DNA from: Pythium myriotylum
Lineage: Eukaryota > Oomycota > Peronosporomycetes > Pythiales > Pythiaceae
Length of the DNA stretch: 64,000 bases
Reading direction: 5' to 3'
Assembly (NCBI GenBank): GCA_023091665.1
Contig: JALJCQ010000016.1
Location: 930,001 to 994,000 of the forward strand
Shown here: piece by piece, positions 20,909-31,602 of the stretch
How positions within the stretch are numbered: the first letter of the stretch is position 1
How the letters are laid out: every line of letters begins with the position of its first letter
Translations under genes and position numbers: made by a program
Notes under the pieces: model-generated
The model's database searches: none
Seen by the model: only the letters and a program-made list of their open reading frames with translations
What the model was told of the DNA's origin: nothing

Positions 20909-23310
20909 ATGCTTAAGTCGTGGCTGAAGGCCGTGTACGTCACGGCGCTTGCGCTCGCGGTGAAGACTCAACACGCCAGCGCAAGCTCTTCTTCTTCTCT
21001 TGATGCCAAAGCCCGCGCCATCGTGGCCAAGTTCTCGGTCGACGATATCTTGGGCCAGATGACGCAGCTTGATATCAGTTCGGTCCTTCCAACGGCACGC
21101 TGGATGAGACCAAGCTCAAAACGTACGCGAAGCTCAAGGTCGGCTCATATCTTAGCAGCCCGTACTTGAACAGCGGTGTCATCAACGGCAAGTATGCATG
21201 GACGGTAGAGGAGTGGCGAAAGATCGTCGGGCGTATCCAAGAAGTCACGATGGCTGAGAACGGTGGTCATCCCGTCATCTACGGAGTCGACTCGGTCCAC
21301 GGTGCTGTTCTTGTCCAGAACGCCACCCTCTTCGGTCACCAAATCAATGCCGGAGCATCATTCAACCCCGACCTCGTCAAGAAAATGGGTGAGATCACCG
21401 CCAAGGACACGGTCTCCAGTGGAGTGCCATGGATCTTCGGTCCTATCCTCGAGATCTCGCAGAACAAGTTGTGGGCGCGAACGTTCGAGACCTTCGGTGA
21501 GGATCCGTACTTGGTCTCGGTCATGGGATCAGCCATCATCAAGGGTATTCAGTCTACTGGGGAAGTCGCTGCGTGTATGAAGCACTTTGTTGGTTACTCG
21601 AAAACGCCGACAGGTCATGACCGCGACGGCGTCTCGATGTCGGACTTTGAGCTGCTCAACAAGTTCACGCCCCCGTTCATTGCTGCAATCAAGGCTGGCG
21701 TGAAGACGGCGATGGAGAATTACATTGCGATTAACGGTGAACCAGTCGTGGCCAACTCCAAGATTCTCCGAGATCTCCTACGCCACGACCTCGGCTTCGA
21801 AGGATTCACAGTCACGGACTACGCGGAGATTGCGAACCTCTACAACTTCCATCGCGTTGCCAAGACTCCTGCTGAGGCCGTTCGCATGGCGCTGACCCAG
21901 ACAACGATCGACATGAACATGGCTTCCTTTGGAACGGACTTCATCACCCACGCCAAGACTATGCTCGCCACCAACCCCGAGTACCTCGAGCGTCTCCGTG
22001 ACTCCGCTCGACGTGTCGTCAAGGCCAAGCTCGAACTCGGTCTCTACGACACTCCCGTCCCAGGAAAAAGCCACATCGACACTCTCGGTCAAGCCAAGGA
22101 CCGCGCCGTCGCGCTCGATCTCGCCCGCGAGTCCATCGTGCTGCTACAGAACAAAGACAACGTGCTGCCGATCCCACAGACGGCATCGGTCTTCCTCACT
22201 GGCCACTCGGCCGACGATATTGGCAACCAGTGCGGTGGCTGGACGCTCAAATGGCAGGGCTACTCGGGCAACGCCATGTACCCGAACGGCATCTCGATCA
22301 AGAAGGGCTTCGAAGGCATCGTCGGCACCAACTCGAGCTCGGTCTCGTACTTCAACGGTCTCAACGTCGACGGTTCGTACTCGGCGTCGGATCTCGCGAA
22401 GGCCAAGGAGCTGGCTGCGAAGGCTCAGTACACGGTAGTCGCCATTGGCGAAGCCACGTACGCCGAGAAGCCCGGTGACATCAACGACCTCGCGTTGCCC
22501 GCTGGCCAAATCGAGTACGTCAGGCAGCTCGCCTCCACCGGAACCAAGGTCATCGTCGTGCTGGTTGGTGGTCGTCCACGTCTGCTCAGCGGTCTCCCGT
22601 CGTCCGTCCACGCGGTCATCGATGCGCTGTTGCCGTGTGAGGCCGGTGGCCAAGCCATCGCCGAGATCATCTACGGCAAGGTGAACCCGAGCGGTCGGCT
22701 CCCGATCTCGTACCCCAAGGACCCGGCCAACATCGACATCCCGTACAACCACGCCGTCAACACGCAGTGCGCCAGCGGCTACTGCCAGATGCAGTGGGAC
22801 TTTGGCACGGGACTCAGCTACACCACCTTCACGTACTCGGGTCTCAAGCTCTCGGCCACGAGCGTCTCGGGCAAGAAACCTTCGCTCACCGTGAGCGTGA
22901 CCGTGACCAACAGCGGCAAGGTCAAGGGCAAGGAGACCGTCATGCTCTTCCTCACGCAGCCGTTCCGCTCGCTGTCGGTGCCCGAGGTCAAGAACCTCAA
23001 GAAGTTCGACAAGATCGAGCTCGCGCCGGGCAAGTCCAAGACGGTCACGTTCAAGCTCTCGTACAAGGACTGGAGTGTGTACAAGCCTCAGATCGGCCAG
23101 GGCTTCAACCGCGTGGCCGAGAATGGGGACTACGTGGTGGCGATCAAGCCCGAGACTATGTGCGATCCGTACGGCGCGAGTCTGGGCAGTGATTTGTGTG
23201 CGCGGTTCTCGGTGGTGGACAGCGTGGTTCCGTTCCGTCTGAACGAGCCGAACGTGACCGAGGGCATCCAGATTGCGACGCAGGATCTCGACGGCTCAAC
23301 GGATCAGTAA
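20909..23310 (+). pseudogene. GH3 beta-glucosidase copy B, frameshifted
   Basis: It starts like gene A (MLKSWLKAVYVTALALA, signal peptide) but loses one base near 21,089, where GTCCTCACCAAC of gene A is GTCCTTCCAAC. Translation then runs out of frame and stops at 21169 after 86 codons. The correct frame reopens and continues without a stop to 23310, with every catalytic motif intact, including the predicted nucleophile codon at about 21,817. The first in-frame ATG after the break is at 21250, so any restarted product would lack the signal peptide and about 115 residues of the barrel. No plausible intron or slippery heptamer spans the break. The promoter is intact. A non-secreted remnant or regulatory transcript is possible; loss of function is most likely. 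Confidence 0.85.
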
Positions 23311-24552
23311 GCTGACGCTATTGTGTAGACTCAACATTGTTGCGAGAAAAGAGGACTAGAAATGCGTGATTTTATGAAATACAAATCTGGAAGCGTGACG
23401 AAACAGGTTTCTTGTCGTGATCGCGCCGCTAAACGGAGCCATTGGTTCAATAGCAGCTCGAGCAAGTTGGTTGCATGTCGTCGGCATGGACACAGCAGCA
23501 TCTTGCCACACATTCAGTGATTGCTGATGAAATCTCGCGCACACACAGGAAACGGTAAAAGAGGAGTGCACATACCAAGATATCCAGTCTCGCGGAACCA
23601 TGCGCCAGGCCGGTCCAACTGATAGTCTTCATTGCTATTTCCCTGGTAGAACATTGGTTCAGAACGAAAACGTGGACCAAAGCTCAAGTCTACCAAAAAA
23701 CATTCACTCCAGATCCCGAAGAATTCGAATGAAGAGCTGTTCTCTCGAGCTACTGCACCTCGTTGAAGTCTTTGTAATAATACTACTGTTCAAAGTATTG
23801 CTCGATCGTCGAGACCGGAACTTCACCCCGATTTTTCGACTCGTGCATAAAAAGACGACAAAAGAGCTCACGAGACGAGACTTTAGCGAGGTTTACCCTC
23901 CCGCACCGAACTACAGCATGACACCGGGTGACTTGGCTGACTTGGTGATGTATCTAGCCATCGAAACAGTGTCCATCCTTAGTACGGTAGTCGCGGATCG
24001 CTTGGCTGTACCTCTGGGTACAGTATGTGGATCCAATCAAGCGACCACACACCTCTGAGCTGCTGGATTTCTTATCCTCGAGGCTTTGCTTGTCGGCCGA
24101 GAGTCAACCACTATGGTTGAATGTAGAGTGTCGGTGTGGACAATCCACTGCAATTGTTCCCTCGCGACCACAACCGATGATTGCTTCGCGCCAACTTCAA
24201 GTCCGGCCTCCAGCGTTTACTGATTCCTACTTCAGGTACGGCAGTTATCCGGAATACTGTATCTTCCGAAGGTCACTCGGAGACTCTTGCAGCGGACATG
24301 ACTACGTATTGATGAGCCACATAGAGTAGCAGACTCACCATCCCGAGACAGAACTTGGACTCGCCATGGAGATAGTGATCAGTGAACTTGAAGTCATAGT
24401 ACCGGTACCCATCAGACGAATGTTGATGGCGGGCCGAGGGTTTTGCCGACACGCCTCTCGGTGGATGCGAATCGCAGCGGGTGATTGTTGACGATTGAAG
24501 TTGTGTTGGGAACCGAACGCCGCGAACCTCTTCGGCCCGCTCCACCCACGCA

Positions 24553-24568
24553 GTTCATTCTGCGACTT
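24553..24568 (+). promoter_or_regulatory. Oomycete core promoter of GH3 copy C
   Basis: The same GTTCATTCTGCGACTT site as in copy B, one 3,699-bp period downstream, 40-55 bp before the ATG at 24608. Confidence 0.6.
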
Positions 24569-24607
24569 CCTCCGGACAACTCAAGCTCTTCTCTTGAAAA
24601 TCTTCAA

Positions 24608-27009
24608 ATGCTTAAGTCGTGGCTGAAGGCCGTGTACGTCACGGCGCTTGCGCTCGCGGTGAAGACTCAACACGCCAGCGCAAGCTCTTCTTCTTCTCTT
24701 GATGCCAAAGCCCGCGCCATCGTGGCCAAGTTCTCGGTCGACGATATCTTGGGCCAGATGACGCAGCTTGATATCAGTTCGGTCCTTCCAACGGCACGCT
24801 GGATGAGACCAAGCTCAAAACGTACGCGAAGCTCAAGGTCGGCTCATATCTTAGCAGCCCGTACTTGAACAGCGGTGTCATCAACGGCAAGTATGCATGG
24901 ACGGTAGAGGAGTGGCGAAAGATCGTCGGGCGTATCCAAGAAGTCACGATGGCTGAGAACGGTGGTCATCCCGTCATCTACGGAGTCGACTCGGTCCACG
25001 GTGCTGTTCTTGTCCAGAACGCCACCCTCTTCGGTCACCAAATCAATGCCGGAGCATCATTCAACCCCGACCTCGTCAAGAAAATGGGTGAGATCACCGC
25101 CAAGGACACGGTCTCCAGTGGAGTGCCATGGATCTTCGGTCCTATCCTCGAGATCTCGCAGAACAAGTTGTGGGCGCGAACGTTCGAGACCTTCGGTGAG
25201 GATCCGTACTTGGTCTCGGTCATGGGATCAGCCATCATCAAGGGTATTCAGTCTACTGGGGAAGTCGCTGCGTGTATGAAGCACTTTGTTGGTTACTCGA
25301 AAACGCCGACAGGTCATGACCGCGACGGCGTCTCGATGTCGGACTTTGAGCTGCTCAACAAGTTCACGCCCCCGTTCATTGCTGCAATCAAGGCTGGCGT
25401 GAAGACGGCGATGGAGAATTACATTGCGATTAACGGTGAACCAGTCGTGGCCAACTCCAAGATTCTCCGAGATCTCCTACGCCACGACCTCGGCTTCGAA
25501 GGATTCACAGTCACGGACTACGCGGAGATTGCGAACCTCTACAACTTCCATCGCGTTGCCAAGACTCCTGCTGAGGCCGTTCGCATGGCGCTGACCCAGA
25601 CAACGATCGACATGAACATGGCTTCCTTTGGAACGGACTTCATCACCCACGCCAAGACTATGCTCGCCACCAACCCCGAGTACCTCGAGCGTCTCCGTGA
25701 CTCCGCTCGACGTGTCGTCAAGGCCAAGCTCGAACTCGGTCTCTACGACACTCCCGTCCCAGGAAAAAGCCACATCGACACTCTCGGTCAAGCCAAGGAC
25801 CGCGCCGTCGCGCTCGATCTCGCCCGCGAGTCCATCGTGCTGCTACAGAACAAAGACAACGTGCTGCCGATCCCACAGACGGCATCGGTCTTCCTCACTG
25901 GCCACTCGGCCGACGATATTGGCAACCAGTGCGGTGGCTGGACGCTCAAATGGCAGGGCTACTCGGGCAACGCCATGTACCCGAACGGCATCTCGATCAA
26001 GAAGGGCTTCGAAGGCATCGTCGGCACCAACTCGAGCTCGGTCTCGTACTTCAACGGTCTCAACGTCGACGGTTCGTACTCGGCGTCGGATCTCGCGAAG
26101 GCCAAGGAGCTGGCTGCGAAGGCTCAGTACACGGTAGTCGCCATTGGCGAAGCCACGTACGCCGAGAAGCCCGGTGACATCAACGACCTCGCGTTGCCCG
26201 CTGGCCAAATCGAGTACGTCAGGCAGCTCGCCTCCACCGGAACCAAGGTCATCGTCGTGCTGGTTGGTGGTCGTCCACGTCTGCTCAGCGGTCTCCCGTC
26301 GTCCGTCCACGCGGTCATCGATGCGCTGTTGCCGTGTGAGGCCGGTGGCCAAGCCATCGCCGAGATCATCTACGGCAAGGTGAACCCGAGCGGTCGGCTC
26401 CCGATCTCGTACCCCAAGGACCCGGCCAACATCGACATCCCGTACAACCACGCCGTCAACACGCAGTGCGCCAGCGGCTACTGCCAGATGCAGTGGGACT
26501 TTGGCACGGGACTCAGCTACACCACCTTCACGTACTCGGGTCTCAAGCTCTCGGCCACGAGCGTCTCGGGCAAGAAACCTTCGCTCACCGTGAGCGTGAC
26601 CGTGACCAACAGCGGCAAGGTCAAGGGCAAGGAGACCGTCATGCTCTTCCTCACGCAGCCGTTCCGCTCGCTGTCGGTGCCCGAGGTCAAGAACCTCAAG
26701 AAGTTCGACAAGATCGAGCTCGCGCCGGGCAAGTCCAAGACGGTCACGTTCAAGCTCTCGTACAAGGACTGGAGTGTGTACAAGCCTCAGATCGGCCAGG
26801 GCTTCAACCGCGTGGCCGAGAATGGGGACTACGTGGTGGCGATCAAGCCCGAGACTATGTGCGATCCGTACGGCGCGAGTCTGGGCAGTGATTTGTGTGC
26901 GCGGTTCTCGGTGGTGGACAGCGTGGTTCCGTTCCGTCTGAACGAGCCGAACGTGACCGAGGGCATCCAGATTGCGACGCAGGATCTCGACGGCTCAACG
27001 GATCAGTAA
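24608..27009 (+). pseudogene. GH3 beta-glucosidase copy C, frameshifted
   Basis: It appears identical to copy B, including the one-base deletion (near 24,788) and the out-of-frame stop near 24,868. The downstream frame is open to 27009 and ends with the same tail and TAA stop as gene A. Because the break is shared, it arose before the amplification that produced B and C. It shows no additional decay, so either the copy is very young or conversion keeps the copies uniform. Confidence 0.85.
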
Positions 27010-28251
27010 GCTGACGCTATTGTGTAGACTCAACATTGTTGCGAGAAAAGAGGACTAGAAATGCGTGATTTTATGAAATACAAATCTGGAAGCGTGACGA
27101 AACAGGTTTCTTGTCGTGATCGCGCCGCTAAACGGAGCCATTGGTTCAATAGCAGCTCGAGCAAGTTGGTTGCATGTCGTCGGCATGGACACAGCAGCAT
27201 CTTGCCACACATTCAGTGATTGCTGATGAAATCTCGCGCACACACAGGAAACGGTAAAAGAGGAGTGCACATACCAAGATATCCAGTCTCGCGGAACCAT
27301 GCGCCAGGCCGGTCCAACTGATAGTCTTCATTGCTATTTCCCTGGTAGAACATTGGTTCAGAACGAAAACGTGGACCAAAGCTCAAGTCTACCAAAAAAC
27401 ATTCACTCCAGATCCCGAAGAATTCGAATGAAGAGCTGTTCTCTCGAGCTACTGCACCTCGTTGAAGTCTTTGTAATAATACTACTGTTCAAAGTATTGC
27501 TCGATCGTCGAGACCGGAACTTCACCCCGATTTTTCGACTCGTGCATAAAAAGACGACAAAAGAGCTCACGAGACGAGACTTTAGCGAGGTTTACCCTCC
27601 CGCACCGAACTACAGCATGACACCGGGTGACTTGGCTGACTTGGTGATGTATCTAGCCATCGAAACAGTGTCCATCCTTAGTACGGTAGTCGCGGATCGC
27701 TTGGCTGTACCTCTGGGTACAGTATGTGGATCCAATCAAGCGACCACACACCTCTGAGCTGCTGGATTTCTTATCCTCGAGGCTTTGCTTGTCGGCCGAG
27801 AGTCAACCACTATGGTTGAATGTAGAGTGTCGGTGTGGACAATCCACTGCAATTGTTCCCTCGCGACCACAACCGATGATTGCTTCGCGCCAACTTCAAG
27901 TCCGGCCTCCAGCGTTTACTGATTCCTACTTCAGGTACGGCAGTTATCCGGAATACTGTATCTTCCGAAGGTCACTCGGAGACTCTTGCAGCGGACATGA
28001 CTACGTATTGATGAGCCACATAGAGTAGCAGACTCACCATCCCGAGACAGAACTTGGACTCGCCATGGAGATAGTGATCAGTGAACTTGAAGTCATAGTA
28101 CCTGTACCCATCAGACGAATGTTGATGGCGGGCCGAGGGTTTTGCCGACACGCCTCTCGGTGGATGCGAATCGCAGCGGGTGATTGTTGACGATTGAAGT
28201 TGTGTTGGGAACCGAACGCCGCGAACCTCTTCGGCCCGCTCCACCCACGCA

Positions 28252-28267
28252 GTTCATTCTGCGACTT
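28252..28267 (+). promoter_or_regulatory. Oomycete core promoter of GH3 copy D
   Basis: The same initiator site as in copies B and C, two periods downstream, before the ATG at 28307. Confidence 0.6.
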
Positions 28268-28306
28268 CCTCCGGACAACTCAAGCTCTTCTCTTGAAAAT
28301 CTTCAA

Positions 28307-30708
28307 ATGCTTAAGTCGTGGCTGAAGGCCGTGTACGTCACGGCGCTTGCGCTCGCGGTGAAGACTCAACACGCCAGCGCAAGCTCTTCTTCTTCTCTTG
28401 ATGCCAAAGCCCGCGCCATCGTGGCCAAGTTCTCGGTCGACGATATCTTGGGCCAGATGACGCAGCTTGATATCAGTTCGGTCCTTCCAACGGCACGCTG
28501 GATGAGACCAAGCTCAAAACGTACGCGAAGCTCAAGGTCGGCTCATATCTTAGCAGCCCGTACTTGAACAGCGGTGTCATCAACGGCAAGTATGCATGGA
28601 CGGTAGAGGAGTGGCGAAAGATCGTCGGGCGTATCCAAGAAGTCACGATGGCTGAGAACGGTGGTCATCCCGTCATCTACGGAGTCGACTCGGTCCACGG
28701 TGCTGTTCTTGTCCAGAACGCCACCCTCTTCGGTCACCAAATCAATGCCGGAGCATCATTCAACCCCGACCTCGTCAAGAAAATGGGTGAGATCACCGCC
28801 AAGGACACGGTCTCCAGTGGAGTGCCATGGATCTTCGGTCCTATCCTCGAGATCTCGCAGAACAAGTTGTGGGCGCGAACGTTCGAGACCTTCGGTGAGG
28901 ATCCGTACTTGGTCTCGGTCATGGGATCAGCCATCATCAAGGGTATTCAGTCTACTGGGGAAGTCGCTGCGTGTATGAAGCACTTTGTTGGTTACTCGAA
29001 AACGCCGACAGGTCATGACCGCGACGGCGTCTCGATGTCGGACTTTGAGCTGCTCAACAAGTTCACGCCCCCGTTCATTGCTGCAATCAAGGCTGGCGTG
29101 AAGACGGCGATGGAGAATTACATTGCGATTAACGGTGAACCAGTCGTGGCCAACTCCAAGATTCTCCGAGATCTCCTACGCCACGACCTCGGCTTCGAAG
29201 GATTCACAGTCACGGACTACGCGGAGATTGCGAACCTCTACAACTTCCATCGCGTTGCCAAGACTCCTGCTGAGGCCGTTCGCATGGCGCTGACCCAGAC
29301 AACGATCGACATGAACATGGCTTCCTTTGGAACGGACTTCATCACCCACGCCAAGACTATGCTCGCCACCAACCCCGAGTACCTCGAGCGTCTCCGTGAC
29401 TCCGCTCGACGTGTCGTCAAGGCCAAGCTCGAACTCGGTCTCTACGACACTCCCGTCCCAGGAAAAAGCCACATCGACACTCTCGGTCAAGCCAAGGACC
29501 GCGCCGTCGCGCTCGATCTCGCCCGCGAGTCCATCGTGCTGCTACAGAACAAAGACAACGTGCTGCCGATCCCACAGACGGCATCGGTCTTCCTCACTGG
29601 CCACTCGGCCGACGATATTGGCAACCAGTGCGGTGGCTGGACGCTCAAATGGCAGGGCTACTCGGGCAACGCCATGTACCCGAACGGCATCTCGATCAAG
29701 AAGGGCTTCGAAGGCATCGTCGGCACCAACTCGAGCTCGGTCTCGTACTTCAACGGTCTCAACGTCGACGGTTCGTACTCGGCGTCGGATCTCGCGAAGG
29801 CCAAGGAGCTGGCTGCGAAGGCTCAGTACACGGTAGTCGCCATTGGCGAAGCCACGTACGCCGAGAAGCCCGGTGACATCAACGACCTCGCGTTGCCCGC
29901 TGGCCAAATCGAGTACGTCAGGCAGCTCGCCTCCACCGGAACCAAGGTCATCGTCGTGCTGGTTGGTGGTCGTCCACGTCTGCTCAGCGGTCTCCCGTCG
30001 TCCGTCCACGCGGTCATCGATGCGCTGTTGCCGTGTGAGGCCGGTGGCCAAGCCATCGCCGAGATCATCTACGGCAAGGTGAACCCGAGCGGTCGGCTCC
30101 CGATCTCGTACCCCAAGGACCCGGCCAACATCGACATCCCGTACAACCACGCCGTCAACACGCAGTGCGCCAGCGGCTACTGCCAGATGCAGTGGGACTT
30201 TGGCACGGGACTCAGCTACACCACCTTCACGTACTCGGGTCTCAAGCTCTCGGCCACGAGCGTCTCGGGCAAGAAACCTTCGCTCACCGTGAGCGTGACC
30301 GTGACCAACAGCGGCAAGGTCAAGGGCAAGGAGACCGTCATGCTCTTCCTCACGCAGCCGTTCCGCTCGCTGTCGGTGCCCGAGGTCAAGAACCTCAAGA
30401 AGTTCGACAAGATCGAGCTCGCGCCGGGCAAGTCCAAGACGGTCACGTTCAAGCTCTCGTACAAGGACTGGAGTGTGTACAAGCCTCAGATCGGCCAGGG
30501 CTTCAACCGCGTGGCCGAGAATGGGGACTACGTGGTGGCGATCAAGCCCGAGACTGTGTGCGATCCGTACGGCGCGAGTCTGGGCAGTGATTTGTGTGCG
30601 CGGTTCTCGGTGGTGGACAGCGTGGTTCCGTTCCGTCTGAACGAGCCGAACGTGACCGAGGGCATCCAGATCGCGACGCAGGATCTCGACGGCTCAACGG
30701 ACCAGTGA
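28307..30708 (+). pseudogene. GH3 beta-glucosidase copy D, frameshifted, own 3' end
   Basis: It carries the same one-base deletion (near 28,487) as B and C. Its 3' end differs: Val replaces Met in PETVCDPYG (30556 G), as in GH3-1, and its stop is TGA rather than TAA. All sequence beyond 30708 is unrelated to the array spacer. The Val is therefore probably ancestral, and D is the original right-hand gene of the array. B and C then look like hybrids with a D-type 5' end and an A-type 3' end. As in B, a restarted product from the internal ATG would be unsecreted and incomplete. Confidence 0.85.
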
Positions 30709-31536
30709 GAAGAGAAGGTTTAGTCGTCGTAGAGTTCTCTTCCGCAAGTGTTGGCGACGCCAGAGGCTTCCATAAATCTATGCATTTCCAGTTGGTTCTC
30801 CACTGAATGGCCAATGGATTCTGTGGTCTGCTTACCAAACCAGAGCCGTGTGCAGATCCTGTGAGTGGTCAAAGTGGCGGTCAAGTTGGGGACCACTGGT
30901 GGTCGCAGTCTGAACTCTGCTTCTGTTCAGACTGCGAACTCTGCTTCTGTTCAGACTGCGACCACCAGTGGTCCCCAACTTGACCGCCACTTTGACCACT
31001 CACAGGATCTGCACACGGCTCTGGTTTGGTAGGTGCATTACGCACGCGGGAGACGGCCCAAGCACCAGACAGGTGGCGGGCGGAAACGGCTCGAAACCTT
31101 GCTCAATGAATACAAAGCTGTTCATGGTGTCCATTTGATTTCGTTACCTGACAAAACCAGCTGCTAAATAACCTCTAGAAGTCGATGTTTACATCACCAC
31201 GAGCTTGGAGGCATTCTACGAAATCTCACCCACCAAAAGTCCTGAACTTTCGTCACTCTTCCCTCGGGAATTCCCGTGATGAGACTCAAAGCAATCTCTC
31301 GGACAAAATCTCCCGGAGTTTTCAGTTATCGCCTGGACCACTTCACTTTGTTAGCTCGGTCATGTCCAGCTGGCACGTGAGTAACAGTGCCGAGCTTGTC
31401 AAAACCATCACAGCTGATCCCGTGGCTCGTCGCTCGTGCAGCCAGCAGGTTGCAGTCTTGGCTCCAGAGGGCCTGCTGCGTGTTGCAACCAGACGCGCTC
31501 CACTGGATTTCTGTGGCTCGCCTCCTCTCGTCTCTC
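30709..31536. other. Right border of the GH3 array
   Basis: About 830 bp separating the array from GH3-E. Apart from the large inverted repeat (own entry) it holds no credible gene. A 137-codon frame at 31,185 has no start context or domain and overlaps the promoter of GH3-E. Confidence 0.5.
30833..31031. repeat. Perfect inverted repeat, 83-bp arms, 33-bp spacer
   Basis: The left arm 30833-30915 and right arm 30949-31031 are exact reverse complements, beginning TACCAAACCAGAGCC and ending GGCTCTGGTTTGGTA. Between them, the 24-bp unit GAACTCTGCTTCTG... ending CAGACTGC is tandemly duplicated (about 30912-30959), so the hairpin tip is itself repetitive. No flanking target-site duplication is obvious. 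It could be a foldback or MITE-like element, a source of hairpin RNA, or a breakage-prone palindrome. It lies 125 bp after the last array gene. Confidence 0.93.
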
Positions 31537-31551
31537 CTCACTCTTCGATTT
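31537..31551 (+). promoter_or_regulatory. Probable oomycete core promoter of GH3-E
   Basis: CTCACTCTTCGATTT differs from the initiator consensus at two bases. It lies 51-66 bp before the ATG at 31603. Confidence 0.45.
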
Positions 31552-31602
31552 CAGCAAGCAGAGGCGACACCTTGCTGATCTACATAATACTCTCTTGATC
31601 CC

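Larger units (their letters stand above)
17644..30708 (+). repeat. Tandem array, 3,699-bp period, about 3.5 units
   Basis: Positions 17644, 21343, 25042 and 28741 are equivalent, and the DNA between them repeats with a period of 3,699 bp. One unit is the last 1.97 kb of a GH3 gene, a 1.30-kb spacer, and the first 0.43 kb of the next copy. Differences seen by eye are few: G to T at 28103, A to G at 30556, T to C at 30672, and divergence from the stop codon of the last copy (TGA instead of TAA). Such near-identity means recent amplification or ongoing gene conversion. The unit boundary inside a coding region points to unequal crossing-over between two GH3 genes. Confidence 0.95.

Noticed and set aside
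21080..21170. Programmed ribosomal frameshift or intron repairing GH3 copies B-D
   Set aside because: No X-XXY-YYZ slippery heptamer is present, the only GT...AG pairs give implausible introns of under 35 bp, and gene A shows the ancestral in-frame base.
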